64,000 nucleotides of DNA from Nitrososphaerota archaeon (GCA_029785195.1 JAFMAD010000001.1:124001-188000), one strand, 5' to 3'; counted from the stretch's first letter, positions 33,719 to 43,014 are shown. Translations and numbers: made by a program. Notes: a model not told the origin generated them from the sequence alone.

Positions 33719-35377
33719 ATGTCTCGCGTCAGGGAGCTCTTCTGGAGGAGAGGGGAGGAGCCTGAAGGCGCGCGCCCTGCACAGGAGCAGGAGCCCCCAG
33801 AGGAGATATCAGGGGTCATTGACACATACAGGGTCCCGGCTGGGGGGAGGCCGGACTCGTCTGCCGAAGTTTTCGTGGTGGAACAGGAGGGGGCCGGGAG
33901 GTACCTCGTCCGGCTCCCAAAGCTGAGCGGAGAAGAGGCGAAGGCGCTCGACGTCCTCAGGGTGAACCTCCTGGATTCGATCCCTGCGGGCGCCTTCGGG
34001 AGCCCGAAGGAGGTGGTAGCGGACTACGTTTGGAGGACGGCCGAGGAGGGGGGTTTCGCGGCTGTGGCCCAGGAGTCCCACGACAAGCTCCTCTACTACC
34101 TGCTGCGGGACTTCACCGGGTTCTGGGAGGTCGACCCTCTCATGAACGACGACTATCTCGAGGAGATCTCCGTGAGCAGGTACGACAGGCCCGTCAGGGT
34201 GCTCCACAGGAACTTCAGCGAGCTCATGTTCATCGAAACGGACATCGTGTACCCCTCGGAAGACAGGCTGCAGGCGTTCATACGCCGCCTGGCCCAGCTC
34301 GGGGGGACGACAGTCTCCCTGGCCCAGCCCGCCCTGGAGGTGACGCTGCACGGCGCATCGGACAGGAGGGTCACGGCCACCCTTGGGGACGAGATCTCGC
34401 GGCCGGGGTCCACGTACGCCATAAGGAAGCAGAGAGAGAGGCCTATCACCCTCGCCCAGCTTGCGTCCCCAGAGAACGCGCGCTGGCCGGTCCTCGGCGC
34501 CGGGGGTGGCGCTGAGCTCCCCGCATCATACGAGGAGGTCCACGCCCACAAGACGCTCTCCGTGCTCATGGCGGCCTACTTCTGGCTCCTCCTCGAGAGG
34601 ACGACGAACGTACTGATCGCTGGGGAGACGAACTCGGGGAAGACGACCCTGATGAACGCCATCCTCGCCCTCGCCAACCCGAAGTTCAAGATAGTCACCG
34701 CGGAGGACGTCCTTGAGATCAGCCTCCCCGACCACCTCCACTGGCAGAGGCTGAAGACAAGGGCCTACAGGGCGGGGCTCTCCCCGGCCTCAGGGCGTTA
34801 CGAGTACGGCCTCCCTGACCTGCTGAAGCTCGCGCTCAGGTTCTCGCCGACCATCCTCAGCCTGGGGGAGATGCGCGGGGATGAGTCTGAGACCCTGGCT
34901 GCCGCAATCACCCTTGGATTCTCCACCATGGCCACCATCCACGCGGAGGACGCGGAGCGGTGCGTGCAGAGGCTCACAACCCCACCAATGAGATTCTCCG
35001 AAGGTCACGTGAGGGACCTCACCGCGATCGTCACCGTGCGGAAGATCGTCCTCCGGGACGGAAGGGTGGTCCGCAGGGTCGTGAGCGTCGACGAGCTCAA
35101 GCCTTCCGGCGCGTTCGAGCACGAGGTGGTGAACGTGTTCAGGTACGACCCGGCCACGGACTCCTTCGCGCCTACCACCCCGGCCGAGGTGCTCGACAGG
35201 TCGTACCGCCTCAACGAGATCGCCGAGAGCTTCGGGTGGACCCCGGCCGCCGTCCAGGCCGGCCTGGCGGTGAGGGCGGCCCGCATCTCGAAGCTGATCG
35301 CGGGCGGGGAGCTGGACCCCCGCGCTCTTTCGAAGATGGTCAAGGAGTTCTCGGTGCAGGAGACGAGGGGCGGCTGA
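33719..35377 (+). CDS. Archaeal type IV pilus assembly ATPase (GspE/VirB11 superfamily)
   Basis: Hexameric motor ATPase for pilus assembly, 552 residues. Walker A GETNSGKTTL is near residue 302, with FKIVTAEDVLE, the Walker B-like ILSLGEMRGDE and the His box ATIHAEDAER following; the N-terminal domain has the NDDYLEEISVSRYD arginine-finger region. ATG 33719 is 26 nt from a TATA box (GTTAAAAGC centred at 33693), so the operon message is likely leaderless. The membrane platform protein follows after two bases. Confidence 0.92.
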   Translation: MSRVRELFWRRGEEPEGARPAQEQEPPEEISGVIDTYRVPAGGRPDSSAEVFVVEQEGAGRYLVRLPKLSGEEAKALDVLRVNLLDSIPAGAFGSPKEVVADYVWRTAEEGGFAAVAQESHDKLLYYLLRDFTGFWEVDPLMNDDYLEEISVSRYDRPVRVLHRNFSELMFIETDIVYPSEDRLQAFIRRLAQLGGTTVSLAQPALEVTLHGASDRRVTATLGDEISRPGSTYAIRKQRERPITLAQLASPENARWPVLGAGGGAELPASYEEVHAHKTLSVLMAAYFWLLLERTTNVLIAGETNSGKTTLMNAILALANPKFKIVTAEDVLEISLPDHLHWQRLKTRAYRAGLSPASGRYEYGLPDLLKLALRFSPTILSLGEMRGDESETLAAAITLGFSTMATIHAEDAERCVQRLTTPPMRFSEGHVRDLTAIVTVRKIVLRDGRVVRRVVSVDELKPSGAFEHEVVNVFRYDPATDSFAPTTPAEVLDRSYRLNEIAESFGWTPAAVQAGLAVRAARISKLIAGGELDPRALSKMVKEFSVQETRGG

Positions 35378-35379
35378 GG

Positions 35380-37050
35380 GTGGTGAGGGGGTCCGCCGAT
35401 GGGCCAGCCGGGGGCGCCGGGAGCCCCGTCAGCAGGCTGGTGGTCTGGCGGTCTCGGAGGATCTCGACCCTCCTGAAGAGGTCAGGGCGCGTCGGGAACC
35501 CGGTCGCGATGGCGGGCGCGTCCCTGCACGCGACTGCGATGGTGGCGCTTGGGTCGGTCCCGATCGCGGTCCTGGCCGGGGCTCTCATCTCCCCCTGGCT
35601 CCTGCTGCTTTCCCTGGCCCCGCTCGTCCCGTTCCTCTCCCCGGAGGCAAGGCTCAGGGACGACGCCGCCAGGAGGCGCGAGGGGGTCGAGAGGGAGCTC
35701 CCCTTCTTCACTGTCCTAGTCGGGGTCCTTGGCGGCGCGGGGATCCCGCTCTACTCCATCATGAAAGGGGTGTCCTCAAGCGAAATCTTCCCTTCGATAG
35801 GGGAAGAGTCGCTGCTGGTGAAGAGGGACGTCGAGATATTCGGCATGAACCCCAACGACTCGCTGGAGAGGCTCGCGTCGCTGCACCCTTCGAAGAAGCT
35901 GGGCCGCTTCCTCCTTGGATACACCAGCAAGGCGAGGAGCGGCGGGGACGTCTCGGCCTACCTCACGGTCGAGAGCGGCTCGATGTTGAAGGAACTCGAG
36001 GGCGCCTGGGCGATGTACGTCGCCCGGGTCGGCATCATCGGGAGCATGATGATAACTGTGTTCGGCGTCGTCCCGCTCCTCCTGATGGTGGTAGGGGTCT
36101 TCTCCCCTGGCTTCTCCGTCGTCGGCCTGGTGTTCTTCACAGGGGTGGGGGTCCCCGTGTTCACCCTCGCACTCCTCTATATGGCAGGGAGGATGCAACC
36201 GTCCCCCGATGAGGCGCCGCACGGGAAGGCCGCGAAGAGCATGCTCGCGTCTCTCCCTTTCGCGGCCCTTGGCGTCGCCGCGGGAGCCGCCTGGGCCTCC
36301 GCCGCGGCTGTCCTTTTCGTCTTCTTCACCGCGTATGGGCTCTCCGTCAGGAAGCAGGTGTCAGAGACCAGGGAGCTGGAGGAGGGCCTCTCGAGCTTCC
36401 TGAAGGACATCCTGGAATACAAGAGGCAGGACTACGACCTTTCGAAGGCGGTGGTCGCGATGGAGGCGCACGGCGGCTACCCCCGCCCCTTCGCCGCCCT
36501 CCTCGCCAAGGTCGCCGCGAAGCTCAAGGCTGGCGTCCCTCTGGACGAGGCGAAGCCCGAGTGCAGGAGCGCCCTCGGGAGGCTCGCCTTTTTCCTCCTG
36601 GGAGAGATGAGCCGCTCGGGCGGAGGGAACGTCGACACCGTGTTCCAGGTATCCAGCTTCGCCGACAGGATGATCCAGATGCGGCGCGGCGCGACGGCGG
36701 AGATGAGGCCCTACCTCGTCCTCTCCTACGCGTCCCCTCTCCTCCTTGCGTTCGGGGTGACGTTCGTGGGCGCCATCCTCTCGTCGTTCAGCGCCAGGGT
36801 CGCCCCGGGGCTCGCCTCCGCCCGCCTCGGCGTCTTCCACGTGGGGTCTGTCCCGCCGGGCCTCTCGCAGGTCTCCGACCTGCTCATCGTGGTGTCGGCC
36901 GCCGCACTGGGGCTGATAGGCGCCAAGGTGACGGACCTCACAGTGAGGAACACATGGCGGGCGTCATTGAACGTCGCCCTCGCCGTCGCCGCGGTCCTCG
37001 TGCTCGCAGGCCCGGGCTCACATTCGCTCTCCGGGCTCCTGCTGCGCTGA
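35380..37050 (+). CDS. Pilus membrane platform protein (TadC/FlaJ/GspF family)
   Basis: A 556-residue integral membrane protein with two T2SSF domains, each with a cytoplasmic helical part (RREGVERELPFFTVLVG and LEEGLSSFLKDILEYKRQ) followed by helices. Residue pairs GDVSAYL and SGGGNVDTVF mark the two repeats. It receives force from the ATPase upstream. GTG 35380 or 35383, just after the ATPase stop, is the start; the frame open to 34960 overlaps the ATPase and is not used. Confidence 0.9.
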   Translation: MVRGSADGPAGGAGSPVSRLVVWRSRRISTLLKRSGRVGNPVAMAGASLHATAMVALGSVPIAVLAGALISPWLLLLSLAPLVPFLSPEARLRDDAARRREGVERELPFFTVLVGVLGGAGIPLYSIMKGVSSSEIFPSIGEESLLVKRDVEIFGMNPNDSLERLASLHPSKKLGRFLLGYTSKARSGGDVSAYLTVESGSMLKELEGAWAMYVARVGIIGSMMITVFGVVPLLLMVVGVFSPGFSVVGLVFFTGVGVPVFTLALLYMAGRMQPSPDEAPHGKAAKSMLASLPFAALGVAAGAAWASAAAVLFVFFTAYGLSVRKQVSETRELEEGLSSFLKDILEYKRQDYDLSKAVVAMEAHGGYPRPFAALLAKVAAKLKAGVPLDEAKPECRSALGRLAFFLLGEMSRSGGGNVDTVFQVSSFADRMIQMRRGATAEMRPYLVLSYASPLLLAFGVTFVGAILSSFSARVAPGLASARLGVFHVGSVPPGLSQVSDLLIVVSAAALGLIGAKVTDLTVRNTWRASLNVALAVAAVLVLAGPGSHSLSGLLLR

Positions 37051-37093
37051 CCGGAAGGCCGCGTGTTAAAAGCGCAGGGGACCCTGACGGGCG

Positions 37094-37639
37094 TTGAAAA
37101 TCACCAGACGAAGGAAAGCGATATCGCAGAGCCTCGACCTTTTCATCATCATAGCGGCCGTCCTCGGCGTCGGCGGCGTCGTGACGGCGTCGATCTACAA
37201 CCTCATCAACAGCGCCACAGCGAACTCCAGCATAACGGTGGTGGGGGTGTCCCTCAAGGCGGGGGCAGCCCCTGCGGACTCGCCGGTCGCCATCTCGGTC
37301 GCCCTCAAGAACAACGGAGGGACCCCCATATCGTGCTCCACGGCTACTTCTTGCCAGGTGGTCTTCGCCGGGACGAGCACGGGGAGCGGCGTGACCTGCT
37401 CCACCACCTGCCCGGTGACCTCGGGGGGGAACCTGTCGTGGTCCGTCCTCACATCGACGAGCGGCCCGCTGACTTTCCAGGCAGCGCCGTCTTCCACCCT
37501 CCCCGCGGGGGGCGAGACCTCGTTCGTCCTCAACGGTCCGCTGACAGTCACAGGGACGTTCTGGGGCCCGGGGACCCCCGTGACGATCAACGTCCTCTTC
37601 GGCTCAGCTTCCGCCCAAGTCACCGTGGTCTCTCAGTAG
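37094..37639 (+). CDS. Archaeal type IV pilin-like protein 1
   Basis: A 181-residue secreted subunit. A class III signal peptide MKITRRRKAISQSLDLFIII shows basic residues before a probable cleavage after Lys-Ala, followed by the hydrophobic assembly helix to about residue 35 and a beta-rich Ser/Thr/Gly domain with two Cys pairs. The TTG start is 26 nt from TGTTAAAAGC, so there is an internal promoter for the pilin genes. Confidence 0.75.
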   Translation: MKITRRRKAISQSLDLFIIIAAVLGVGGVVTASIYNLINSATANSSITVVGVSLKAGAAPADSPVAISVALKNNGGTPISCSTATSCQVVFAGTSTGSGVTCSTTCPVTSGGNLSWSVLTSTSGPLTFQAAPSSTLPAGGETSFVLNGPLTVTGTFWGPGTPVTINVLFGSASAQVTVVSQ

Positions 37640-37696
37640 GGGGCCGGCGCCACGGCCCTCCCCTCTATCTTTCGCCCCTGCTGCAAGCGGCGGGGG

Positions 37697-38131
37697 GTGA
37701 GCGAGCTCTACGCGTCCCTCCTCATGATAGGCGTCACGCTCTCCCTGGGGAGCCTGGTGGTCGCCGCTGCGACGAGCCAGTTCGGCCTGGCTTCCGACTC
37801 CGCTTCTGCCGAGGCCGCCCTAAGCGAGCGGACGGCCGGAGTGCAGGTGGCGCTCGTATATTCTGCCGTCATGCCTTCGACTGCCTGCCCTGACTACCAG
37901 GGGGCCCAGGAAGGGGAGAATCTGACGTTGGCGCTCTACGACTACGGGGCCGACGGGTTCACCCCGACGGGCTTCGTCGTCAACTCGACGGTCGTCACCG
38001 GGGGGTTCGGCGCCCTTGGGCCGGGCTCCCTCGCCGTGTTCGACGTCCCGCTCGGCGCCTGCGCCCACCCCTCGGGGGCGTCGGTGGCCGCCTTCGACGC
38101 CGCAGGGGACGAGGTGCAGTTTGAGACCTGA
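37697..38131 (+). CDS. Pilin-like protein 2
   Basis: A 144-residue protein beginning MSELYASLLMIGVTLSLGSLVVAAATSQF, whose N-terminal helix resembles a pilin core but without a clear basic class III leader. The rest is a beta-rich domain with two cysteines (TACPDYQ and GACAHPS). It ends inside the start of the next gene (overlap of 11 bases), which ties it to the pilin operon. The GTG start at 37697 is the only good one near the helix. Confidence 0.65.
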   Translation: MSELYASLLMIGVTLSLGSLVVAAATSQFGLASDSASAEAALSERTAGVQVALVYSAVMPSTACPDYQGAQEGENLTLALYDYGADGFTPTGFVVNSTVVTGGFGALGPGSLAVFDVPLGACAHPSGASVAAFDAAGDEVQFET

Positions 38132-38618
38132 GAGGAAGGGGGTCGCGGCGTATCTGGAGGTGTTCATCCTCATCGGGGTGGCGATGGGGGGAGCCGCCCT
38201 GGTCATGGAGGCCGCCCTCGGGTATTACGCGTCGTTGGACGGGCCCTCGGTGTCCATCGCGGGGGCGAGCATCAGGCAGGGGGCGGGCTCGGCCGTCGAG
38301 ACCCTCCTCGTCACCGACACTTCAGGGACAGGGCTGGGCGCCTTCGTGGTCTCGACGAGCGGCGCCCCGAGCTCCATGACCTACTGCTACTCGGTCTATG
38401 ACCCTGCCGACCAGGCTTTGCTCGCCTCAGCCTGCCCCGCCCCCGGCTCTGACCCTGCGTCGGTGGATGTGGGATACCCGCTGGGGGCAGGCGCCACAGC
38501 GCTCGTCGAGTTGGTCGTCGCGGGGGACGTCTTCACAATCGGCTCGAGCCACTTGGTGGCTGTGACGACGGCCGCGGGGTCGGGGGAGGGGGTCGAGGTG
38601 CGGGTCGTCCCCGCCTAG
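38121..38618 (+). CDS. Pilin-like protein 3
   Basis: Starts TTG 38121 inside the end of the previous gene. The leader RPERKG is followed by VAAYLEVFILIGVAMGGAALVM, a good class III signal and assembly helix, then a beta-rich domain with two cysteines about 20 residues apart. The product is 165 residues. Its role may be a minor or tip pilin. Confidence 0.68.
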   Translation: MRPERKGVAAYLEVFILIGVAMGGAALVMEAALGYYASLDGPSVSIAGASIRQGAGSAVETLLVTDTSGTGLGAFVVSTSGAPSSMTYCYSVYDPADQALLASACPAPGSDPASVDVGYPLGAGATALVELVVAGDVFTIGSSHLVAVTTAAGSGEGVEVRVVPA

Positions 38619-38630
38619 GAAGAGAGGGCT

Positions 38631-39956
38631 TTGGAGACCAGGAGAGGGCGCGCGGGGGTGGCTTCTGTGGTAGGGACCATCATATTCATCCTGGTCTTCA
38701 TGACGGCCCTGGGGGCGCTCGCCTACGCCTCGTCCCTCCAGACGCAGGCGTCGCAGGCGGAGCTGCAGGCCCAGGCAGTCGACGCGCAGAGGGCCGCCGA
38801 GTCGCTTACGTTCCGCACGGCCGCGGGGGGGCTCGAGGCAGTGAACGGGGGAGGGGCCACCGTGGTGGTCAACCACGTCATACTGAGGTACCCGAACGGG
38901 ACAGTCTACTCCTTCCCCGCTTCCGCGTCCATCCCTCCCGGCGGCGGCGTTCTGGTGGCACCCCTCATCCCCTCGGTCGCCTGCGCCCCTGGGACCGCCT
39001 CCTGCGCCTCGCGCTACGACCAGATCGTCTCTGGGAACCCTGAGGGGTCGTCCGTGGGCCTGCTCACGGGGCTGGGGAACGTCTTCTGGTACACCTACTC
39101 CGGGGCGCAGGCGGGATGGACCGAGGTGAGGTTCACGGCGTCAGGGACCTGGTCCGTCCCGTCCGGCGCCGGCTGGGCGTACGTGGTCTGCGTCGGCGGA
39201 GGGGGAGGGGGCGGAGGGAGCGGCGGTTCGACTGACGCCGGGGGGCCGTCCGGGAGCGGAGGGGGAGGGGGCGGCGGGGCCGGGAGCCTGGCCCAGGGGT
39301 TCGTCGACGTCCAGGGGGCGGGGTCGGTGACAGTCATCGTCGGCCAGGGAGGAGCAGGCGGGGCGGGGGGCGGCGCTACGACCGGGGGGGTCGCCGGAGG
39401 GGACGGCGGGGCGAGCTCCTTCGGTGAGTTCATCGCTTGCGGTGGAGGTCAGGGGGGCGGGGGGTCGCCGTACAACTACAACGGGGCCCCAGGAGCGTCA
39501 TGCGCGCCCAGCGGGGCGCCAGACGGGGGGAGCGGTGACGGGGTCCCGGGAGGGGCCCCCGGCGACTCGGGGGTGGCAGCGGACGCCTTGCAGTACACCG
39601 CCTACGGGGGCGGGGGAGGAGGCGGAGGGGACTTCTACACCCCGCCGGGGAGGGGGAGCCCTTCAGACTCCCTGAACCTCGGGACGACATACGTAGGGCT
39701 GCCTGGGGAGAGCGGCCTCTGCGCCTTCGGGGGCGGCGGGGGGTCTGCGTCCCCCTTCGGGGACGGCGGGACGGGGGGCGGAGGGGCTGCGACCTGCGGG
39801 ACTGGCGGACCCGGGGCGGGGGCGTCACAGAACACGGGCGCTGGCGGGGGCGGAGGGGGAGGGGCGTACTCCACCTCGACGGCGTGCGGTGGGAAGGTGG
39901 GCGAGCCCGGGGGGGAGGGCGGATCGGGGGTGGTGCTGGTGTACTACGAGGGGTGA
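38631..39956 (+). CDS. Pilin-like protein 4 with long Gly-rich adhesin-like domain
   Basis: A 441-residue protein. The N-terminus METRRGRAGVASVVGTIIFILVFM gives a basic leader and hydrophobic assembly helix; residues about 60-165 are a beta-rich domain. From about 165 the chain starts FTASGTWSVPSGAGWAYVVCVGGGGGGGG and continues to the C-terminus with repeated poly-Gly runs separated by short Ser/Ala/Tyr pieces, ending GSGVVLVYYEG. This last part matches the Gly-rich domain common in phage tail and surface adhesins. The TTG start is 12 nt after pilin 3. Confidence 0.78.
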   Translation: METRRGRAGVASVVGTIIFILVFMTALGALAYASSLQTQASQAELQAQAVDAQRAAESLTFRTAAGGLEAVNGGGATVVVNHVILRYPNGTVYSFPASASIPPGGGVLVAPLIPSVACAPGTASCASRYDQIVSGNPEGSSVGLLTGLGNVFWYTYSGAQAGWTEVRFTASGTWSVPSGAGWAYVVCVGGGGGGGGSGGSTDAGGPSGSGGGGGGGAGSLAQGFVDVQGAGSVTVIVGQGGAGGAGGGATTGGVAGGDGGASSFGEFIACGGGQGGGGSPYNYNGAPGASCAPSGAPDGGSGDGVPGGAPGDSGVAADALQYTAYGGGGGGGGDFYTPPGRGSPSDSLNLGTTYVGLPGESGLCAFGGGGGSASPFGDGGTGGGGAATCGTGGPGAGASQNTGAGGGGGGGAYSTSTACGGKVGEPGGEGGSGVVLVYYEG

Positions 39957-39959
39957 AGG

Positions 39960-41429
39960 CTACCTGGCAGCGGGGCCGACTTCGATGGACTCGGCGAAGA
40001 ACCTCCTCGTCGTCCCCGAAGCAGGCGAGTCGAAGGGGTCGACGCTCACGACCACTGGGAGGTTCCTGACGGCGTACCCCAGGAGGAGGCACATCCTGGG
40101 AGGGAGCGTCCTGACGATCGCCTTCACCGTGTCGGCGTCGGCCATCGACGCCTGGGCGACGAGCGCGAGGTCTGCGTCGTTGCTGAAGTTGTAGAGGAAT
40201 ATGTTGTCCACCTGGCGGTATATCTTCTGGTCGATGGCGTCGGGCTGGTTGGTCACGAAGACGGTGAAGACCCCGAAGTGCCGCATCCTGGTGATCAGGT
40301 CCTCCCAGTAGGTGTCCCTGAGGTAGAGGTGTGCCTCCTCTGCGAACAGGAATACGGGGGGTATCTTCCTCCTCTCCAGGAGCTCCACGAGCTTCGAGAG
40401 CATGAGCTCGACGACCATCTTCCTGTTCAGGGGGGAGACTCCGCTCAGAGACACCACGAGAGAACCGCCCGACCTGTTCAGGTTGAAGAAGTCCTGCAGG
40501 TCGAACTGTTGGTGGCTGGAGTCGGTGAAGAGGCCGCAGGAGGCAAGCGTGTGGTACCTGGCGAACAGGGCGTCCCTGACGAACTCGTTGCACCTCCACT
40601 GCTGGATCGCGGCCTCGAGGGACGCCAGGGAAAGCTCGTCCCTGTTGTCGAGCTGCTCCCAGATCTTCATGAACTCCCTCAGGGAGGTCCCGGGCATCTC
40701 GAGGGAGTGGGAGAGGAGGCTGGTGATCGGCCTCAGCCCCATGCTAGCCAGCGAGAACTTCAGCTCCCTTCCCGGCCTCATCACGCTGACCTTCCGCCCC
40801 TGCCCCGCGTCGGTGCCGTCGCTGAGCTGTCCGACCGCGGCGTACTCGTCGTTGAGGTCGAACACCACCGAGTAAGCGCCGTTCTCGAGGAGCCCCCTGA
40901 GGAGTATCTTCGCGAGGTGGGACTTCCCCGACTCCTTGCGGCCTGTGATGACCGTGATCCTCCCGTCCAGCGCCTCGGCGGGGACCCCGAAGGACGACTC
41001 GCCGTCCACTGTCCCCACCCTGATGTCCCTCACCCCCAGCGGTGGGACCGCCCCCGCGAGGTCCTCGACCAGCAGCCTGGTCACCGTGGAGCTCGTCCTG
41101 GAGGGCATCCAGTTCGCCCGCGGGGTCAGCCTCCCGTCAGAGATCGTCCCCCGCGCCTTGCAGAGCAATATCCTCATGTCGCGAATTATAGTGGAGATGG
41201 TGGCCATCTCGGTAGGGTCGGAAGTGATCCCGGGGGCTGATGCGGAGAGGACCTCTTCCCGGGCTATCTCCTCCTCGATCCCCTCCACATCGAGGTACCT
41301 CTCGTCGTAGACCTGGAGGACAAGGCTCCTCTGCGGCTCGGTGGCGACGAGGTAGTCCCCGACCCTCACCATCTCCCTCGGGGAGGCGATGACGAGTATG
41401 TCGTCCGACTCCTTCTTGAGTATCTTCAC
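39960..41429 (-). CDS. herA: HerA-family DNA translocase/helicase
   Basis: Hexameric FtsK-HerA ATPase working with NurA to resect DNA ends for recombination repair. The N-terminal HAS-barrel includes VRVGDYLVATEP, Walker A is ITGRKESGKSHL near residue 160, Walker B lies in PPVFLFAEEAHLYL, and the sensor region VFVTNQPDAID and ILLGYAV-like closing strand follow. GTG 41429 follows the nurA stop immediately. The gene lies end to end with the pilin operon, three bases away. Confidence 0.88.
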   Translation of the reverse strand: MKILKKESDDILVIASPREMVRVGDYLVATEPQRSLVLQVYDERYLDVEGIEEEIAREEVLSASAPGITSDPTEMATISTIIRDMRILLCKARGTISDGRLTPRANWMPSRTSSTVTRLLVEDLAGAVPPLGVRDIRVGTVDGESSFGVPAEALDGRITVITGRKESGKSHLAKILLRGLLENGAYSVVFDLNDEYAAVGQLSDGTDAGQGRKVSVMRPGRELKFSLASMGLRPITSLLSHSLEMPGTSLREFMKIWEQLDNRDELSLASLEAAIQQWRCNEFVRDALFARYHTLASCGLFTDSSHQQFDLQDFFNLNRSGGSLVVSLSGVSPLNRKMVVELMLSKLVELLERRKIPPVFLFAEEAHLYLRDTYWEDLITRMRHFGVFTVFVTNQPDAIDQKIYRQVDNIFLYNFSNDADLALVAQASMADADTVKAIVRTLPPRMCLLLGYAVRNLPVVVSVDPFDSPASGTTRRFFAESIEVGPAAR

Positions 41430-41430
41430 G

Positions 41431-42429
41431 CTACGCCCCTCCCTTGAAGCCCCCCAGAGCGATCTTCCGCAACGGGAAGGTGTGCAGCTGCTTCACCCGG
41501 AAGCGCTTTGCCACGTACGCCTTCAGGGCCTGGTCGTCCGCCCGAGAGAAGACAGAGAGGTGGTGAGCCACCTTGAGGGAGTCCGGGTATCCCGACGCGA
41601 AGGCGTCGTTCCAGAGTATCCGCCCGAGCGTGGCCTCGACTGGCTCCGAGCCCGCGACGTCTAGCCTGAAGACGAGGCCGTCGTTGGAGAACTTCGCCAG
41701 GACGGTGCTGCAGCTACCGCCGTCGAGGACGTGATAGGACGGGATGGGGGCGTTCGAAAGGGCGACCATGGCCTCCTCCGAGAGTATCAGGCTGCTCGAC
41801 TTCGAGAACCCCACCAAGGTCCGGCCCCCCCGTCCGCGCGCCAGGGCATGGGCGCCGAACCCCATCGGGTGCTTGAGCGAACCGTCTGCCATGACTATGG
41901 TCTCCCCCTCGCCCGCGGAGAGCGCCTCGACGACCCGCCTCTCGACGGTGTTCCTGATGAACCGCTCGGCGACGGCGTTGTCTGACAGCAGCAGTTCCAG
42001 CTCCGACGACGGGACGTGCGGGAGGAGCCCGCTCAGGCCGGAGGGGTTTGCGTAGACGAGTATCGGTCCCAGCCTGAAGAAACGGCGCAGCGCACCTTCG
42101 TAGGACACACCCACCGCGGTCCTGGCGGCATAGAGGGAGCCCTGCGAAGTCTCCCCCACCAGGACGCACGTCGAGTCGACTGACGCGATTGGCCGCCCTT
42201 CTTGGATAGGAATTATGCACCCAGGGACCAATGACGCGCCCGTCGACTCGAAGTACGGGTACTGCTCCCTCCCGTAGCTGCTGAAGACGAAGGTCCTCCC
42301 GGAGAGCTCGCGCTCCGCGTTCTCGGCGAGCTCGGCGAAGGCCTCTTCGAACTCCCTGGCCAGGGAGTCGAGGGTCGACAGCTGTCCGTCGTGCTTTGGG
42401 AAGGTTGCGATGGCCATCTTGCGCATCAT
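41431..42429 (-). CDS. nurA: NurA 5'-3' nuclease
   Basis: RNase H-fold nuclease partner of HerA. The metal-binding aspartates are in PIASVDSTCVLV and TIVMADGSLKHP, with a third acidic site in the LVFRLDVAGSEPVE region; 332 residues is normal. Start codons ATG 42429, 42426 and 42417 are possible. An AT-rich element and a 13-bp palindrome lie just upstream. Rad50/Mre11, the usual neighbours, are not in the window. Confidence 0.87.
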   Translation of the reverse strand: MMRKMAIATFPKHDGQLSTLDSLAREFEEAFAELAENAERELSGRTFVFSSYGREQYPYFESTGASLVPGCIIPIQEGRPIASVDSTCVLVGETSQGSLYAARTAVGVSYEGALRRFFRLGPILVYANPSGLSGLLPHVPSSELELLLSDNAVAERFIRNTVERRVVEALSAGEGETIVMADGSLKHPMGFGAHALARGRGGRTLVGFSKSSSLILSEEAMVALSNAPIPSYHVLDGGSCSTVLAKFSNDGLVFRLDVAGSEPVEATLGRILWNDAFASGYPDSLKVAHHLSVFSRADDQALKAYVAKRFRVKQLHTFPLRKIALGGFKGGA

Positions 42430-42432
42430 GGA

Positions 42433-42455
42433 CTATACAATATAGCCTAATTAAG
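42433..42455 (-). promoter_or_regulatory. nurA-herA promoter with small palindrome
   Basis: CTATACAATATAG (42433-42445) is a palindrome with arms CTATA/TATAG and lies directly against a TATA-like CTTAATTAGG (minus strand, 42446-42455), which would start transcription about at the nurA ATG. The palindrome therefore lies between TATA box and start, a usual place for a repressor site. Confidence 0.45.
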
Positions 42456-42561
42456 TATTGCGCAAGAGCAACATGCACAATAGGTCCGTCAGGAGCGTCC
42501 CCAGCCATCTCACCTGGTCCCGCGCCCGCCAGGCGGTCGGGGGGCGGTCGCTGATTCTTAT

Positions 42562-43014
42562 ATGGGCATCTTGGACAACAGGCGCAACAAGATACAATTG
42601 TCAGAGCCGGAGAGGCCGCCGAGCGTCACCGTCAAGATGAAGCGCGGGGCATGGGAGATAGAGATCACCGCGCAAGAGGACAGGGTGCAGCAGGCTGTGG
42701 AGAGCGTTTTGGCAGGGATGGCGTCCAAAGAGCAGGTGCTGGTGCAGCCGCAGGAACCTGGCCTGGACTCGCGGCGGCTGGGGTCGAGGGGGGTCATCGT
42801 CGAGCTCTGGAAGGAAGGCTGGTTCGCGTCCTCGCGGTCCCTCGCCGAGGTGCACGAGGAGATGAGCAGGAGGGGGTACCACTACGACAGGACCGCGGTC
42901 TCCCATACGCTGGTGGACCTCGTCAGGGAGGGGTCGCTGTCGAGGGAGGGGAGCATACGCAACTATCGCTACGTGCAGAAGTACCCGTTCAAGGGGCGGC
43001 CCGGAACTTCTTAG
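42562..43014 (+). CDS. Winged-helix protein with small N-terminal beta domain, family A
   Basis: No named family. Residues about 20-50 contain VTVKMKRGAWEIEITAQEDR and an amphipathic helix; residues 70-145 form a winged-helix domain (WFASSRSLAEVHEEMSRRGY, then VSHTLVDLVREGSLSREG and YRYVQKYPF). ATG 42562 overlaps a TATA-like CTTATATG, so TTG 42598 may be the real start. The end overlaps the end of the convergent family-B gene by 26 bp. A putative transcription regulator. Confidence 0.65.
   Translation: MGILDNRRNKIQLSEPERPPSVTVKMKRGAWEIEITAQEDRVQQAVESVLAGMASKEQVLVQPQEPGLDSRRLGSRGVIVELWKEGWFASSRSLAEVHEEMSRRGYHYDRTAVSHTLVDLVREGSLSREGSIRNYRYVQKYPFKGRPGTS

Noticed and set aside
39430-40599. Long Arg/Pro-rich minus-strand frame over the pilin gene and herA
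   Set aside because: It crosses two real genes and its Pro/Arg runs are the reverse of the glycine codons of the pilin; no family features.
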